Source: Pseudorhodobacter sp. (GTDB taxonomy: Bacteria > Pseudomonadota > Alphaproteobacteria > Rhodobacterales > Rhodobacteraceae). Taken from it: a DNA stretch of 43,240 bases. The notes under the pieces are model-generated. The model made no database searches, had not been told where the DNA came from, and saw nothing but the letters and a program-made list of their open reading frames with translations. A program made the position numbers and the translations under genes. Positions 25,832 through 34,276 of the stretch are shown piece by piece (within the stretch, counting starts at the first letter, position 1; each line of letters opens with the position of its first letter). Location: NCBI GenBank assembly GCA_029254215.1, contig JAQWYA010000050.1, forward strand, positions 1-43,240. Reading direction: 5' to 3'.

Positions 25832-27014
25832 GATCAAGCACCAGTTCGGCGAAGATCTCGGGGTCGGTGATCCCTTCGGAGCCGATCAACAACACCCGTG
25901 AGCCCGCATCCAGCCCGAGCGCTGCGCGCAGATCGGGTTGCAGCGCACCACTGATCAGGGCCGCGAGCCCCGCCACACCGCTTTCTCCGGCCTCGATCCG
26001 GGGGGTCTTGCCGGTGGGGCGGTACAAAAGCCGCATGGTCGGCCCGATGATCTCATCGGGAATGGTGAGGTAATCCTGCGCCTCTTCGGCCAACACTTCC
26101 CATGCGAGGCCGGATGGCTCGCCGCAGGAGAGGCCGGCCATGACGGTTTCTTCGGCAATGGCAACCGTTGTCGCCGTGCCGTTTTGGGCGCTTTCAATCA
26201 GGCAGGCTGCCAGTTCCGGCTCCACCACCACAACGCGGGGGCTTTGCGCACCCCAATATTGGCGCAAGGCCGCCGCGACCGAGGCCGCCATCCCGCCAAC
26301 TCCGCCCTGCAGGAAAACATGGGTCGGGGCTTTGGTCATAGCCTTGCAGGCTTCGCGGGTCATGACGCCATAGCCCGCCATCACATCGCGCGGCGGTTCG
26401 GAATAACCGGGCCAAGAGGTGTCTGAGACCACAAACCAGCCATTCGCCTCTGCCTCGGCCCGCGTCAGGGCAACCGATGCATCATAATCGCCGTCAATCC
26501 GCACCACATTGGCGCCAAAGGCGCGCATCGCTTCGGCGCGCCCTTCACTGACTTCGGCGTGAATGTAAATCTGACAGGGTGCGCCAAACCGCTGACAGCC
26601 CCAGGCAAGAGAGCGGCCATGATTGCCATCGGTGGCCGAGGTCAGGGTGATTTGTGCAGCCTCTGCGCTGTGCTTGCCGTCCCGGATATCGGCAAAACTG
26701 GCCTCGCGTCCCAAAAGCGCCGAGATTTCCCGTTGCAGCACCCGCAGCCCCGCGTAAGAGCCGCCAAGCGCCTTGAAACTGCCGATGCCAAAGCGCGGGC
26801 CTTCATCCTTGTAAAGAATAGCCTCCAGCCCAAGCGTTTCGGCCAGATCGGTCAGCTCATAGAGCGGCGTTGGGGCATAGCCTTCCCATTGGGTGATCTC
26901 GGCAATGGCGGCATCAAAGCCGGATGCGGGCAAGACCTTGTCTGCGGCCCCTTGCGGCTTGGGAGAGGTTTCGAAATGGCGAAGTTTGGCAGAAGCAAAG
27001 GCAGGGTGCAGCAT
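25818..27014 (-). CDS. dpaL: Diaminopropionate ammonia-lyase
   Basis: This 398-aa fold-type II PLP enzyme has the PLP lysine Lys81 in GIGSFKALGG, the DGNHGRSLAW motif near 150 and the glycine-rich phosphate loop FLQGGVGGMAA. These and the length match DpaL, which converts 2,3-diaminopropionate to pyruvate and two ammonia. The start at 27014 (MLHPAF) is supported by AAAGGACAG upstream; the longer reading is shadow sequence. It heads the minus-strand operon with the M24 and racemase-fold genes, and is divergent from the PxpA gene across 198 bp. Confidence 0.85.
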   Translation of the reverse strand: MLHPAFASAKLRHFETSPKPQGAADKVLPASGFDAAIAEITQWEGYAPTPLYELTDLAETLGLEAILYKDEGPRFGIGSFKALGGSYAGLRVLQREISALLGREASFADIRDGKHSAEAAQITLTSATDGNHGRSLAWGCQRFGAPCQIYIHAEVSEGRAEAMRAFGANVVRIDGDYDASVALTRAEAEANGWFVVSDTSWPGYSEPPRDVMAGYGVMTREACKAMTKAPTHVFLQGGVGGMAASVAAALRQYWGAQSPRVVVVEPELAACLIESAQNGTATTVAIAEETVMAGLSCGEPSGLAWEVLAEEAQDYLTIPDEIIGPTMRLLYRPTGKTPRIEAGESGVAGLAALISGALQPDLRAALGLDAGSRVLLIGSEGITDPEIFAELVLDHAGL

Positions 27015-27212
27015 GACGGTGGTCTGTCCTTTCGGGGCAGGGCATCTGGGTCGGGTGTGCGTAAGGTGGCATGAATACACCGCCCTTGGCCATTTCTTTT
27101 GCGGAGCCTCGCGCGACAAATGCGACGTTCAACCCTTGCTCTTGGCGCTTGCGGAAGGCAGCATGACCGTCAGCAACGCCTCCGGAAGCTGGGGCCGGGA
27201 AAGGACATCTGA

Positions 27213-27983
27213 ATGCGCCAAACGGTCGATCTGAACGCTGATATGGGCGAAAGCTTTGGCCCTTGGAAGATGGGCGATGACGCGGCCCTGCTGAAGGTCA
27301 TTTCTTCGGCCAATATCGCCTGCGGCTTTCATGCGGGGGATGCGGAAACCATGGCCGCGACAATGGCTTTGGCCCAGCAAAACGGGGTTGGGATTGGCGC
27401 GCATCCCGGTTTTCCGGATCTGCAGGGGTTCGGGCGGCGGAACATGGATATGTCTGCCAAGGCGCTGCGTGCGATGGTCTCGTATCAGCTTGGGGCGGCG
27501 CAGGCGATGGCGCGGCTGGCGGGTGGCCAAGTGCGGCATCTGAAGCTGCATGGCGCTTTGGCGAATATGGCCTCGGTGGATGAGGCGATGGCGCGGGCCT
27601 GCTATGAGGGCGCGCTTGGCGTGGACCCGGATATCATCATCATGGTGCTGGCCGCGACCGACCAGCAAAAGGCGGTGCAGGGCCTGGGCTGTCGCTGGGC
27701 GGCCGAGATTTTTGCCGATCGCGCTTACAATGACGATGCGACGCTGGTTGATCGCAGGTTGCCGGGGGCCGTTATCCATGATCCGCAAGAGGCGGGCGCG
27801 CGGATGGTGGCGATGGTGCAGGCCGGGGCGATTCTGACACAAAGCGGGGCGCGCATTCCGACACCGATTGACACGATTTGCCTGCATGGCGACACGCCGA
27901 CCGCGGTTCAGATCGCAGCCAGTGTCCGCGGGGCTTTGGAAGCTTCGGGCATCGGCATCGCTCCCTTCACGGGTCGCCGGTGA
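27213..27983 (+). CDS. pxpA: LamB/YcsF family protein, 5-oxoprolinase subunit A-like
   Basis: This 256-aa protein opens with VDLNADMGESFGPW and contains SSANIACGFHAGD and IGAHPGFPD, the signatures of the LamB/YcsF (PxpA) family. PxpA works with PxpB and PxpC to open 5-oxoproline using ATP. Neither partner is in the window, so it may use partners elsewhere or act on another lactam or amide. AAAGGA sits 7 bp before the ATG. It is divergent from the diaminopropionate ammonia-lyase operon, sharing its regulatory gap. Confidence 0.87.
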   Translation: MRQTVDLNADMGESFGPWKMGDDAALLKVISSANIACGFHAGDAETMAATMALAQQNGVGIGAHPGFPDLQGFGRRNMDMSAKALRAMVSYQLGAAQAMARLAGGQVRHLKLHGALANMASVDEAMARACYEGALGVDPDIIIMVLAATDQQKAVQGLGCRWAAEIFADRAYNDDATLVDRRLPGAVIHDPQEAGARMVAMVQAGAILTQSGARIPTPIDTICLHGDTPTAVQIAASVRGALEASGIGIAPFTGRR

Positions 27984-28089
27984 CGATCCGAGCTTAGATT
28001 GCGCTCCGGCTTAGTCGGTGCGGGGCTATCCTGTCATCGTCGCGGGGAAGACCGTGCCAAAGATCAGCGCCAGAGCCTTTGTGTGCCCC

Positions 28090-29223
28090 TTACACTTCGG
28101 ATTTGAGGCAGTCCAGCATCCGCGCCACCCCGGTTTCGGTTGTCATGACACCCGGTGAAAGGCGCAGGGTCTGGCCCCGCGCATCGGCATAAATACCCTG
28201 TTGGGCAAAGCGGGCCAGCAGGGCTGCGGCGGGCCGCGTCTCCGGCAGGCGTATCATGACGCTGCCGCCGCGATGCGCAGGCCCTTTGGGCGACACAAGC
28301 GGCAGGCCCATCTCGGTCACTCCGGCCTCGATCAGGGCGGTCAGATGGCGGTTATGGGCCAGCAAGCGCCCCGCGTCTTGTCTTGCGAGCCATTCCATTG
28401 CCGGAACCGAGGCCAGCGCCGCCACGACGCCGGGGGTCCCATTGTCAAACCGCCGAATGTCGGGGGCATAGCTGAACTTGTCGAAATCCCATGAGAACGG
28501 ATCCGGCTGGCTGAACCAACCCCGGAACTCCGGATGGCAGGCGGCGATAAGGGCGGGCTTGACGTAAAGCATACCAGCGCCGGGGCTGCCGCACATCCAT
28601 TTCAAACTGGTGGAGATTGCGAAATCGATCTCTGGCGCTTTGACGTCGAAGGGCAAAAGCCCTGCCGCCTGCGTGATATCCACCCCCATCAGGCTTCCCT
28701 TCTGGTGGCCATGTGCCGCAAGCATCGCAATATCGCTGCGATGCGAGGAGGTTGAGCTGACCCATGTCAGCAGCGCCAGCCCGACGCTGTCATCCCAATG
28801 GCTCAGGATGTCTTCATCCTCGGCCCAGCTTGCGCCTTGTCGCAGGGGCACGGTGACGAGTTCAAACCCCAGACGCGGGGCAAGGCCCGCCAACAGGAAA
28901 TGCACCGACGGAAAGCAATCGCCCGCAACCAGCACCTTGCGCCCGGCCAAGTGGGCGGCCTCCAACGCGCCGATCAGCGAATACAAAGAGGCCGTGACAT
29001 TCTCGGTCGTCGTGACCGTTCCGGGATCCGCCCCAATCAACCGCGCCCAATGGCCGATAAACTCTGCCCTTTTGCCAAGCGCATAGCCCCATTGGTTGGT
29101 GTCGGCCGTGCCCCAGCAGGTCGCGAAATCCGTAAGGGCGGCGGCCATGTCGGCGGCCTTCTGCGGGTATTGCCCAATCGAATGGTACAGAAAATAGGCG
29201 GAGCCATCGTGCAAATCGGGCAT
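28090..29223 (-). CDS. Kynureninase-like class V PLP-dependent enzyme
   Basis: This 377-aa fold-type I PLP enzyme of the class V/kynureninase group has VTTTENVTASLYSLI near residue 70-85 (cofactor phosphate region), the Asp in GVDITQAAG near 197 that pairs with the pyridine nitrogen, and the Schiff-base lysine in STSLKWMCGSPGAG near 218. Kynureninase cleaves kynurenine to anthranilate and alanine, but relatives act as desulfurases or lyases, and no other tryptophan-pathway gene is here. The ribosome site AAGG sits within a 5-bp hairpin (29228-29241) just before the ATG. Confidence 0.75.
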   Translation of the reverse strand: MPDLHDGSAYFLYHSIGQYPQKAADMAAALTDFATCWGTADTNQWGYALGKRAEFIGHWARLIGADPGTVTTTENVTASLYSLIGALEAAHLAGRKVLVAGDCFPSVHFLLAGLAPRLGFELVTVPLRQGASWAEDEDILSHWDDSVGLALLTWVSSTSSHRSDIAMLAAHGHQKGSLMGVDITQAAGLLPFDVKAPEIDFAISTSLKWMCGSPGAGMLYVKPALIAACHPEFRGWFSQPDPFSWDFDKFSYAPDIRRFDNGTPGVVAALASVPAMEWLARQDAGRLLAHNRHLTALIEAGVTEMGLPLVSPKGPAHRGGSVMIRLPETRPAAALLARFAQQGIYADARGQTLRLSPGVMTTETGVARMLDCLKSEV

Positions 29224-29379
29224 CGAAAAACCTTCGGGTTTGCCGGTGCAGGGCCTTTGGCCAGTCCACAGGCGAGGTCAAGAAATCAGAGGCCCCAGAA
29301 GATCGGATGGGGCAGGGCGGAGGGTAACCAAATTCTGCCCTGCGGGGAAAGGCCTGATCGACGCCCTTAGGGTGCCCGG

Positions 29380-30060
29380 TTATTTCCAGCGCGCCTCGCG
29401 GCTTTCGATCGCGGCAATGCGGTCGGCGGTTTTGGGATGACTGCGCAGCCATTGCGGCACCTCAACCCCTTTTGCCCCGGTCAACGCGTCCAGCTTCACG
29501 AAAAGCGATTTCTGCGGGGCGGTGCCGATCCCGGCTTTGACGAGAAGGGCCGAGGCATAGGCATCCGCCTCGTGCTCATCCCTGCGCGACAAGCCTGCGG
29601 CAAGCGCGTTGGACACAAAGCTGGCAATCCAGACCCCGACCACCGGGATGACCCGGCCAAGTACGCCCGCGAGCAGGATGAAAACGGCATTCTGCCCGGT
29701 CACATCAATCATCCGCCGCTTTGTATGGCCGAGCGCGACATGGCCTAACTCATGCGCGATGACACTGGCGAGTTCGGCGGCATTCACCACCCCGCGCTTG
29801 TATTGGTTCACAAAACCGCGGGTCAGGAAAATCCGACCGTCCGGGGCGGCAAGACCGTTTACAGGCTCCACCTCATAAACATGCACCTCGATCTTGGGCA
29901 CGTCCAGCGCGCGGGCCAGCCTTGCTGTGATCGCGGTCAGTTCAGGGTCGCGCAGCGGCGTCGATTGCGCGTCCAGCATCTTGGCTGTGCGCCAAGCCGA
30001 AAACCGCACCATGACAAGCGCATAGAGGATCGGCAGAAGGATGGGCAGGAACTTTATCAT
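29380..30060 (-). CDS. M48 family zinc metalloprotease
   Basis: This 226-aa protein has one N-terminal membrane segment (residues 2-20) and the gluzincin motif HELGH at 103-107, with a downstream HEADAYA providing the third zinc ligand. The catalytic domain resembles HtpX/Oma1-like M48 proteases, which act in membrane or periplasmic protein quality control. It is the last gene of the seven-gene minus-strand run that begins with the GNAT gene, 51 bp after the DedA gene. No clear ribosome site is visible before the ATG. Confidence 0.87.
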   Translation of the reverse strand: MIKFLPILLPILYALVMVRFSAWRTAKMLDAQSTPLRDPELTAITARLARALDVPKIEVHVYEVEPVNGLAAPDGRIFLTRGFVNQYKRGVVNAAELASVIAHELGHVALGHTKRRMIDVTGQNAVFILLAGVLGRVIPVVGVWIASFVSNALAAGLSRRDEHEADAYASALLVKAGIGTAPQKSLFVKLDALTGAKGVEVPQWLRSHPKTADRIAAIESREARWK

Positions 30061-30111
30061 GACAGGAATATGGGGCGCGATGGCAGAGGGGGAAAGGCCT
30101 CCGCCATCGAT

Positions 30112-30714
30112 TCAGCCGTCATTTTCCGGTTTCCGCAGGCTACGCCACAGCACCCGCCCCAAAAGCACCGTCACAAGCCCCGCCGTCAACGCGCCGACCG
30201 CATTGCCCAGAAGGCCGCTGATCGCGTCGATCTGGGTGGCAAAGGCAAAGCCGAGCCCGACATAAACGCCGACCCAAGTCGCCTCGCCCAGCGTATCGGC
30301 CAGCGTAAAGCGCAGCCAATCCAGCCGGGTCGCCCCGGCGATGAAATTGACGTAAGGACCAAGCGGGCTGAACAGCCATGTGCTCAGATAAACCGACAGC
30401 AAGCCGTGACGATGCAAGGAGGCCTCTGCGCGCTGCAACAGACGGCCCGCCTTGGGGCGTGCGCGCAACTGTTGCCAGAAGCCAGCACCGCCTTTGCGCC
30501 CGATCCAATATCCCGCTTGATCGCCGGCCACCGCCCCGGAAAAAGCGCCCAAGGCTACGGCCCAAAGCGACAGATCACCCGCCGCCGCGAAGGCCCCGCC
30601 CGACAGCATCGCCAGAGACGAAGGCATCGGAATCGCAAAGCACGACAGAAACGTCGCGGCGATGATCAGATACACCCCATATTGCGACAGCAAAAGCAGC
30701 AGATCAGCCGTCAT
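30112..30714 (-). CDS. DedA family membrane protein
   Basis: This 200-aa integral membrane protein has the DedA/SNARE-associated (VTT) pattern: an N-terminal amphipathic/hydrophobic part with FAIPMPSSLAMLSGG, the GDQAGYWIGRKGG motif near residue 65-77, and the mid-protein FSPLGPYVNFIAG segment. Members are thought to flip undecaprenyl phosphate or phospholipids and help envelope integrity. It overlaps the upstream 114-aa membrane protein gene by 4 bp (ATGA). Confidence 0.87.
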   Translation of the reverse strand: MTADLLLLLSQYGVYLIIAATFLSCFAIPMPSSLAMLSGGAFAAAGDLSLWAVALGAFSGAVAGDQAGYWIGRKGGAGFWQQLRARPKAGRLLQRAEASLHRHGLLSVYLSTWLFSPLGPYVNFIAGATRLDWLRFTLADTLGEATWVGVYVGLGFAFATQIDAISGLLGNAVGALTAGLVTVLLGRVLWRSLRKPENDG

Positions 30715-31055
30715 GGTTGCGGCCGTTCTTGGCGCTGTTCGGCAATCAGATCTTCAATCTCTGCGATCAACTGCTGCGGCGTGCGGCCCGTTTGCACGGC
30801 GATCTCGGCCAAAGACTGACGTTTCAAGGCGCTTGGGTCCAGTTCAAGGAGGTCGCCAAGCGCCTCTCGGGGGATGCCATATGCCATCACGACATAGCGC
30901 GGGGTCATCCAATCCGCGACAGGCTGGTTGGCGCGGGCCGGATCGTTCCAGTAAATCGTCGAGACGAGCGCGCGGATGCCAAAGAACAGCATCAAGGCGA
31001 GCGACAGCAAGAACGCTGTCAGGATGACGGGGCGGCGACGCCAAAGGGCTTTCAT
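30711..31055 (-). CDS. Conserved-looking small membrane protein (114 aa), unknown function
   Basis: Unrecognised. From ATG 31055 it encodes a basic N-terminus (KALWRRR), a single membrane segment at about residues 9-30, a YWNDPA stretch and a charged, helical C-terminal tail (about 60-114) likely in the periplasm or cytoplasm depending on orientation; the positive N-terminus favours N-in. It overlaps both neighbours by 4 bp (CoxE/VWA upstream and DedA downstream), which argues strongly that it is a real gene. Longer upstream starts would lie inside the VWA gene. Confidence 0.75.
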   Translation of the reverse strand: MKALWRRRPVILTAFLLSLALMLFFGIRALVSTIYWNDPARANQPVADWMTPRYVVMAYGIPREALGDLLELDPSALKRQSLAEIAVQTGRTPQQLIAEIEDLIAEQRQERPQP

Positions 31056-32236
31056 CGGCTCAACTCCCTCGTGCCGCGGCTGATCCCGTCCAGCGTCATC
31101 GGCACCATGCGATCCGACATGAGCGACTTGATCAGCCGGGTAGACTGCGTGTGTGGCCAGAACCGTTCCGGCGTTGGATTGATCCAAAGGTGATGCGGCC
31201 AGTGCTGTGTGAGGCGGTCAAGCCAGACCTCACCGCTTTCCGCATTCCAATGCTCGTTTGCCCCGCCGGGATGGAGGATTTCGTAAGGGCTCATCGCGGC
31301 ATCGCCAACAAAGATGCATTTCCAGTCCGGCCCATAGGTGCGCAGCAGGTCATGCGTCGGCGTCTGCGCGTCCCAGCGGCGGCGATTATCCCGCCACACC
31401 CCTTCATAGATGCAATTGTGAAAGTAGAAATGCTCCAGATGCCGGAACTCTGACCGCGCGGCAGAGAACAGCTCTTCCACGGTTTTTACATAGGCATCCA
31501 TGGAGCCGCCAATATCAAGGAAAAGCAAGACCTTGACGGCATTTCGGCGCTCTGGCCGGGTCTTGACGTCAAGATAGCCATGCTCGGCCGTGGCGCGGAT
31601 CGTGCCGTTCAGGTCCAGCTCTTCGGCAGCCCCATCGCGGGCCCATTTGCGCAGGCGTTTCAGGGCGACCTTGATGTTGCGGGTGCCAAGTTCGACCTGA
31701 TCGTCCAGATTACGAAATTCCCGCTTGTCCCAGACCTTCACGGCACGGCCATGGCGGCCTTCTTTCTGGCCGATCCGCACGCCTTCTGGGTTATAGCCAT
31801 AGGCCCCGAAGGGGCTTGTCCCGGCGGTTCCGACCCATTTGCTGCCGCCCTGATGCCGCTCTTTTTGCTCGGCCAGACGCTGGCGCAAAGTGTCCATCAA
31901 CTTGTCGAAGCCGCCCAAAGCCTCCACCGCGGCGCGCTCTTCGGCGCTCAGGTGCTTTTCGGCAAGCTTGCGCAGCCATTCCTCGGGAAGGTCCAGCGCC
32001 TCCAGCACCGCTTCGGGGCTGATGGTTTCAAGCCCTTGAAAACTGGCGGCAAAAGCCCGGTCAAAGCGGTCTATATACCGCTCATCCTTGACCATGGCGG
32101 TGCGGGCCAGATAGTAAAACCCGTCAACATCATAGGTCACAAGACCGGCGGCCATCCCTTCCAGAAAGCTCAGAAACTCCCGCAGGGAAACGGGAACCCC
32201 GTGCTGCCGCAGCGTTTCAAAGAAGGGAAGGAACAT
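31052..32236 (-). CDS. VWA domain-containing CoxE-like protein
   Basis: This 394-aa cytoplasmic protein has an N-terminal helical region typical of CoxE-like proteins (FFETLRQHGVPVSLREFLSF) and a C-terminal von Willebrand factor A domain with the metal-ion-dependent adhesion site FLDIGGSMD near residue 245-255. Such proteins pair with MoxR-type AAA+ ATPases as chaperone systems for metal-cofactor insertion or complex assembly; a MoxR gene lies about 2.4 kb upstream on the same strand. It begins 3 bp after the 54-aa gene. Confidence 0.88.
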   Translation of the reverse strand: MFLPFFETLRQHGVPVSLREFLSFLEGMAAGLVTYDVDGFYYLARTAMVKDERYIDRFDRAFAASFQGLETISPEAVLEALDLPEEWLRKLAEKHLSAEERAAVEALGGFDKLMDTLRQRLAEQKERHQGGSKWVGTAGTSPFGAYGYNPEGVRIGQKEGRHGRAVKVWDKREFRNLDDQVELGTRNIKVALKRLRKWARDGAAEELDLNGTIRATAEHGYLDVKTRPERRNAVKVLLFLDIGGSMDAYVKTVEELFSAARSEFRHLEHFYFHNCIYEGVWRDNRRRWDAQTPTHDLLRTYGPDWKCIFVGDAAMSPYEILHPGGANEHWNAESGEVWLDRLTQHWPHHLWINPTPERFWPHTQSTRLIKSLMSDRMVPMTLDGISRGTRELSR

Positions 32237-32239
32237 CGG

Positions 32240-32404
32240 TCAATACATACGCTCGATGAAGATCGTGATGAAAAGGCCAATCAGCGTGAAGGCAATGCCG
32301 TAGCCCGCAGCATATTGCAGCGCATCAAGCCATTTGCCGCCCCGTTTGCGCGCTGTCCATGCGCCAAAACTTGCCCCCAAGATGAACCCTGCCAAGACGA
32401 TCAT
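32240..32404 (-). CDS. 54-aa two-segment membrane microprotein
   Basis: Read directly from the minus strand: ATG at 32404, stop TGA at 32240. The protein begins MIVLAGFILGASFGAWTARK, has a short basic loop (KRGGKW) and a second hydrophobic segment (GIAFTLIGLFITIFI), ending ERMY. This gives two membrane helices with a positive loop. AGGGG lies upstream at suitable spacing, and only three bases separate its stop from the CoxE/VWA start, so coupling is likely. It is too small for usual gene-calling cut-offs. Function unknown. Confidence 0.75.
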   Translation of the reverse strand: MIVLAGFILGASFGAWTARKRGGKWLDALQYAAGYGIAFTLIGLFITIFIERMY

Positions 32405-32441
32405 TCGCTGCCCCTATCCGCGGGCAGGCTGACCGCCCCCG

Positions 32442-33818
32442 CTATCCTTTTTTCGCGCGCCGGGCCAAGGCTTCGATTTCCGCACTGCGGGCCCGGATCT
32501 GCGCGTCCGTCCCGAAGCCATAGCGCGCCCAGCGTTGACTGTCTATCCGAACGGCCCGCGCCTCTGCGTCGCGGTCCAGCAGTGACAGCCCTTCGGCTTT
32601 GATGAATAACATCGTGGCCATAAGGGCCGCGTTCTGCGCCCGAGAGACGACGGGCATCGCCGCATCGACAATGCTGATCGCGCGCGTCGCCTGCCCCTGA
32701 GACAGCGCATAGGCCGCAAATTGCATGTCAATATGGGCGCTGTGAATCTGGCCTCCGGGAAGGCGGCGATAGATTTTGCCCGCTTCCTCAAAATAGGCGA
32801 GCGCTGCATCGGGGTCTTTTGCCAGCGTCAACCGGCCCAAGGCAAAATAGCTGAAGGCGAGGCGGCCATCCCTCCAGCCTTGTGCCTTCGCAGTTGCAAG
32901 GGCTTGGCGCGCGGACGCCTGCCTGCGCGCCATGGCGTTGCCGCTGGTCAGGGCCACTTCGATTGCGTTGATCCAGAACCGAGGCGTGACATTGGTCCGC
33001 TCGCCACCCCGGTACCGCCCTGCCGGGTTCACCCGTGCCAGAATCGTCGGAAGCCGTGCCGCGACTTCCTTCTGGGTCATGCCGGATTTCAGTTCGCGGG
33101 CGTAAGTGGCCCGCAGGATCACCATGTCGAAGCCCGTCAAGGTGGTGTTGAAGTTATCATCGTTGAAAACCGAATCGCTCAGTCGGTAGAGGTCGTTCAA
33201 CGGCCCCATGGCTTGCGCCATCTCTTCATGCAGGCAGTCCCGGATTTCTTGGGCGGAGCTGTCCGAGGGCACAAAAACCGCCACCCGGTCGCGTTGCGTC
33301 ACAGACGCCCAATTGAGAACGCGGGTATGGCGGGATTGGCGGAACTCCTCCCAGGAGGAGACGCGGGGCACAACGAAACACGCCACATTGCTGTAGGTTT
33401 GCTGAATGCTGCTGCGCGGTACGAATTCCACGTTGATCGAGGCCGGGCCGGAACTGACCTCACGGATGTTCAACTGCGCTTCGCTGCGGATCCTGTTCAA
33501 AAGATGGGAAAGTTCCGATTTTCCGCTTGGCGGGATCTGGCCGCTGGCGCGGACCGTGATGGGCCCCTCGAACCGGCTGAACACCGGCAAAAGTCGACCA
33601 CTTTCCATGCGGAATGTCAGATCCATGAAGTCGCGGGCGATGTCGTCATTGCTGCGGCTGGAGGCTGTTGGCCGTCCGGCGTATTTTCCGGCTATGGGAA
33701 GCGAAGCCGACAGCCCTTCAGAGGACAGCCCCGCAGACCGGCTCATAGAGACTTCTGCTCCGGGACTTGGAACGCAGGCCGCAAGCAGGAAAGCCGCCAA
33801 AACCGACATCAAACGCAT
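32442..33818 (-). CDS. DUF2927 domain lipoprotein
   Basis: This 458-aa protein has a lipoprotein signal: hydrophobic core then lipobox LAAC with Cys15, so it is probably anchored to the inner or outer membrane facing the periplasm. Residues about 60-270 match the DUF2927 pattern (single-turn DLTFRMESG, ACFVVP, CLHEEMAQAMGPLNDLY). The last 170 residues form helical repeats of TPR style. DUF2927 is common in Rhodobacterales and uncharacterised; the conserved HEE suggests a metallopeptidase-like site but this is speculative. It starts 2 bp after the GNAT stop. Confidence 0.8.
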   Translation of the reverse strand: MRLMSVLAAFLLAACVPSPGAEVSMSRSAGLSSEGLSASLPIAGKYAGRPTASSRSNDDIARDFMDLTFRMESGRLLPVFSRFEGPITVRASGQIPPSGKSELSHLLNRIRSEAQLNIREVSSGPASINVEFVPRSSIQQTYSNVACFVVPRVSSWEEFRQSRHTRVLNWASVTQRDRVAVFVPSDSSAQEIRDCLHEEMAQAMGPLNDLYRLSDSVFNDDNFNTTLTGFDMVILRATYARELKSGMTQKEVAARLPTILARVNPAGRYRGGERTNVTPRFWINAIEVALTSGNAMARRQASARQALATAKAQGWRDGRLAFSYFALGRLTLAKDPDAALAYFEEAGKIYRRLPGGQIHSAHIDMQFAAYALSQGQATRAISIVDAAMPVVSRAQNAALMATMLFIKAEGLSLLDRDAEARAVRIDSQRWARYGFGTDAQIRARSAEIEALARRAKKG

Positions 33819-33820
33819 TC

Positions 33821-34276
33821 TCAGGCAGCCTTTTCCAACTGGTGATAGGGGCGGGTCACGGCATCAGGGTCTGCGAGTTTACGGCCGCGGAGCAGGTTTT
33901 CGGCGGCAGGCCAAAGCACAGTGGGGGCTTTGAGGGCGACACCCATGGCATGCAATTCGCGCAGCAGGCGTGCCCCGATCTGTTTGTTGCGATGGTCCGG
34001 ATGAATGAAGAAATCCTGCACGATAATCAGGCTTTCATCTTTGTTTCCAATCGGTTTCAGGTCGTAATGCAGGAAAGCCACCAAGCGACCTTCGTAAAAC
34101 GAAATCAGACAGCCCGCGGGTTTGCTGGCGTCACAGGCCGCCGTAAACAGGGCCGCCCTGTCGGCGCGCGCGACCCGGATCCCCTGATCCGTCTGATAGG
34201 CTTCAAACAGACGGACCCAGCCGCGACGATCGCTGCATTCCAAGGCTCGAACGGAGAGGTCATTGGTCACTGGCAT
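33821..34276 (-). CDS. GNAT family N-acetyltransferase
   Basis: This 151-aa single-domain GNAT protein has FFIHPDHRNKQIGARLL near residue 90-107, containing the acetyl-CoA pyrophosphate loop (R/Q-x-x-G-x-G/A variant as NKQIGA), preceded by the beta-strand IIVQDFF. GGAAG lies 7 bp before the ATG. It heads the seven-gene minus-strand run; the next gene starts 2 bp after its stop. The acceptor is unknown. Confidence 0.82.
   Translation of the reverse strand: MPVTNDLSVRALECSDRRGWVRLFEAYQTDQGIRVARADRAALFTAACDASKPAGCLISFYEGRLVAFLHYDLKPIGNKDESLIIVQDFFIHPDHRNKQIGARLLRELHAMGVALKAPTVLWPAAENLLRGRKLADPDAVTRPYHQLEKAA

Noticed and set aside
28000-28089. Possible terminator between pxpA and the kynureninase-like gene
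   Set aside because: No stem with a T-run on either strand could be found.
30378-30665. 95-aa plus-strand frame opposite DedA
   Set aside because: Low-complexity Pro/Arg-rich shadow of the DedA gene.
29752-30819. 355-aa plus-strand frame opposite M48 and DedA genes
   Set aside because: It spans several real minus-strand genes and shows the glutamine/arginine-rich composition of a reverse frame.
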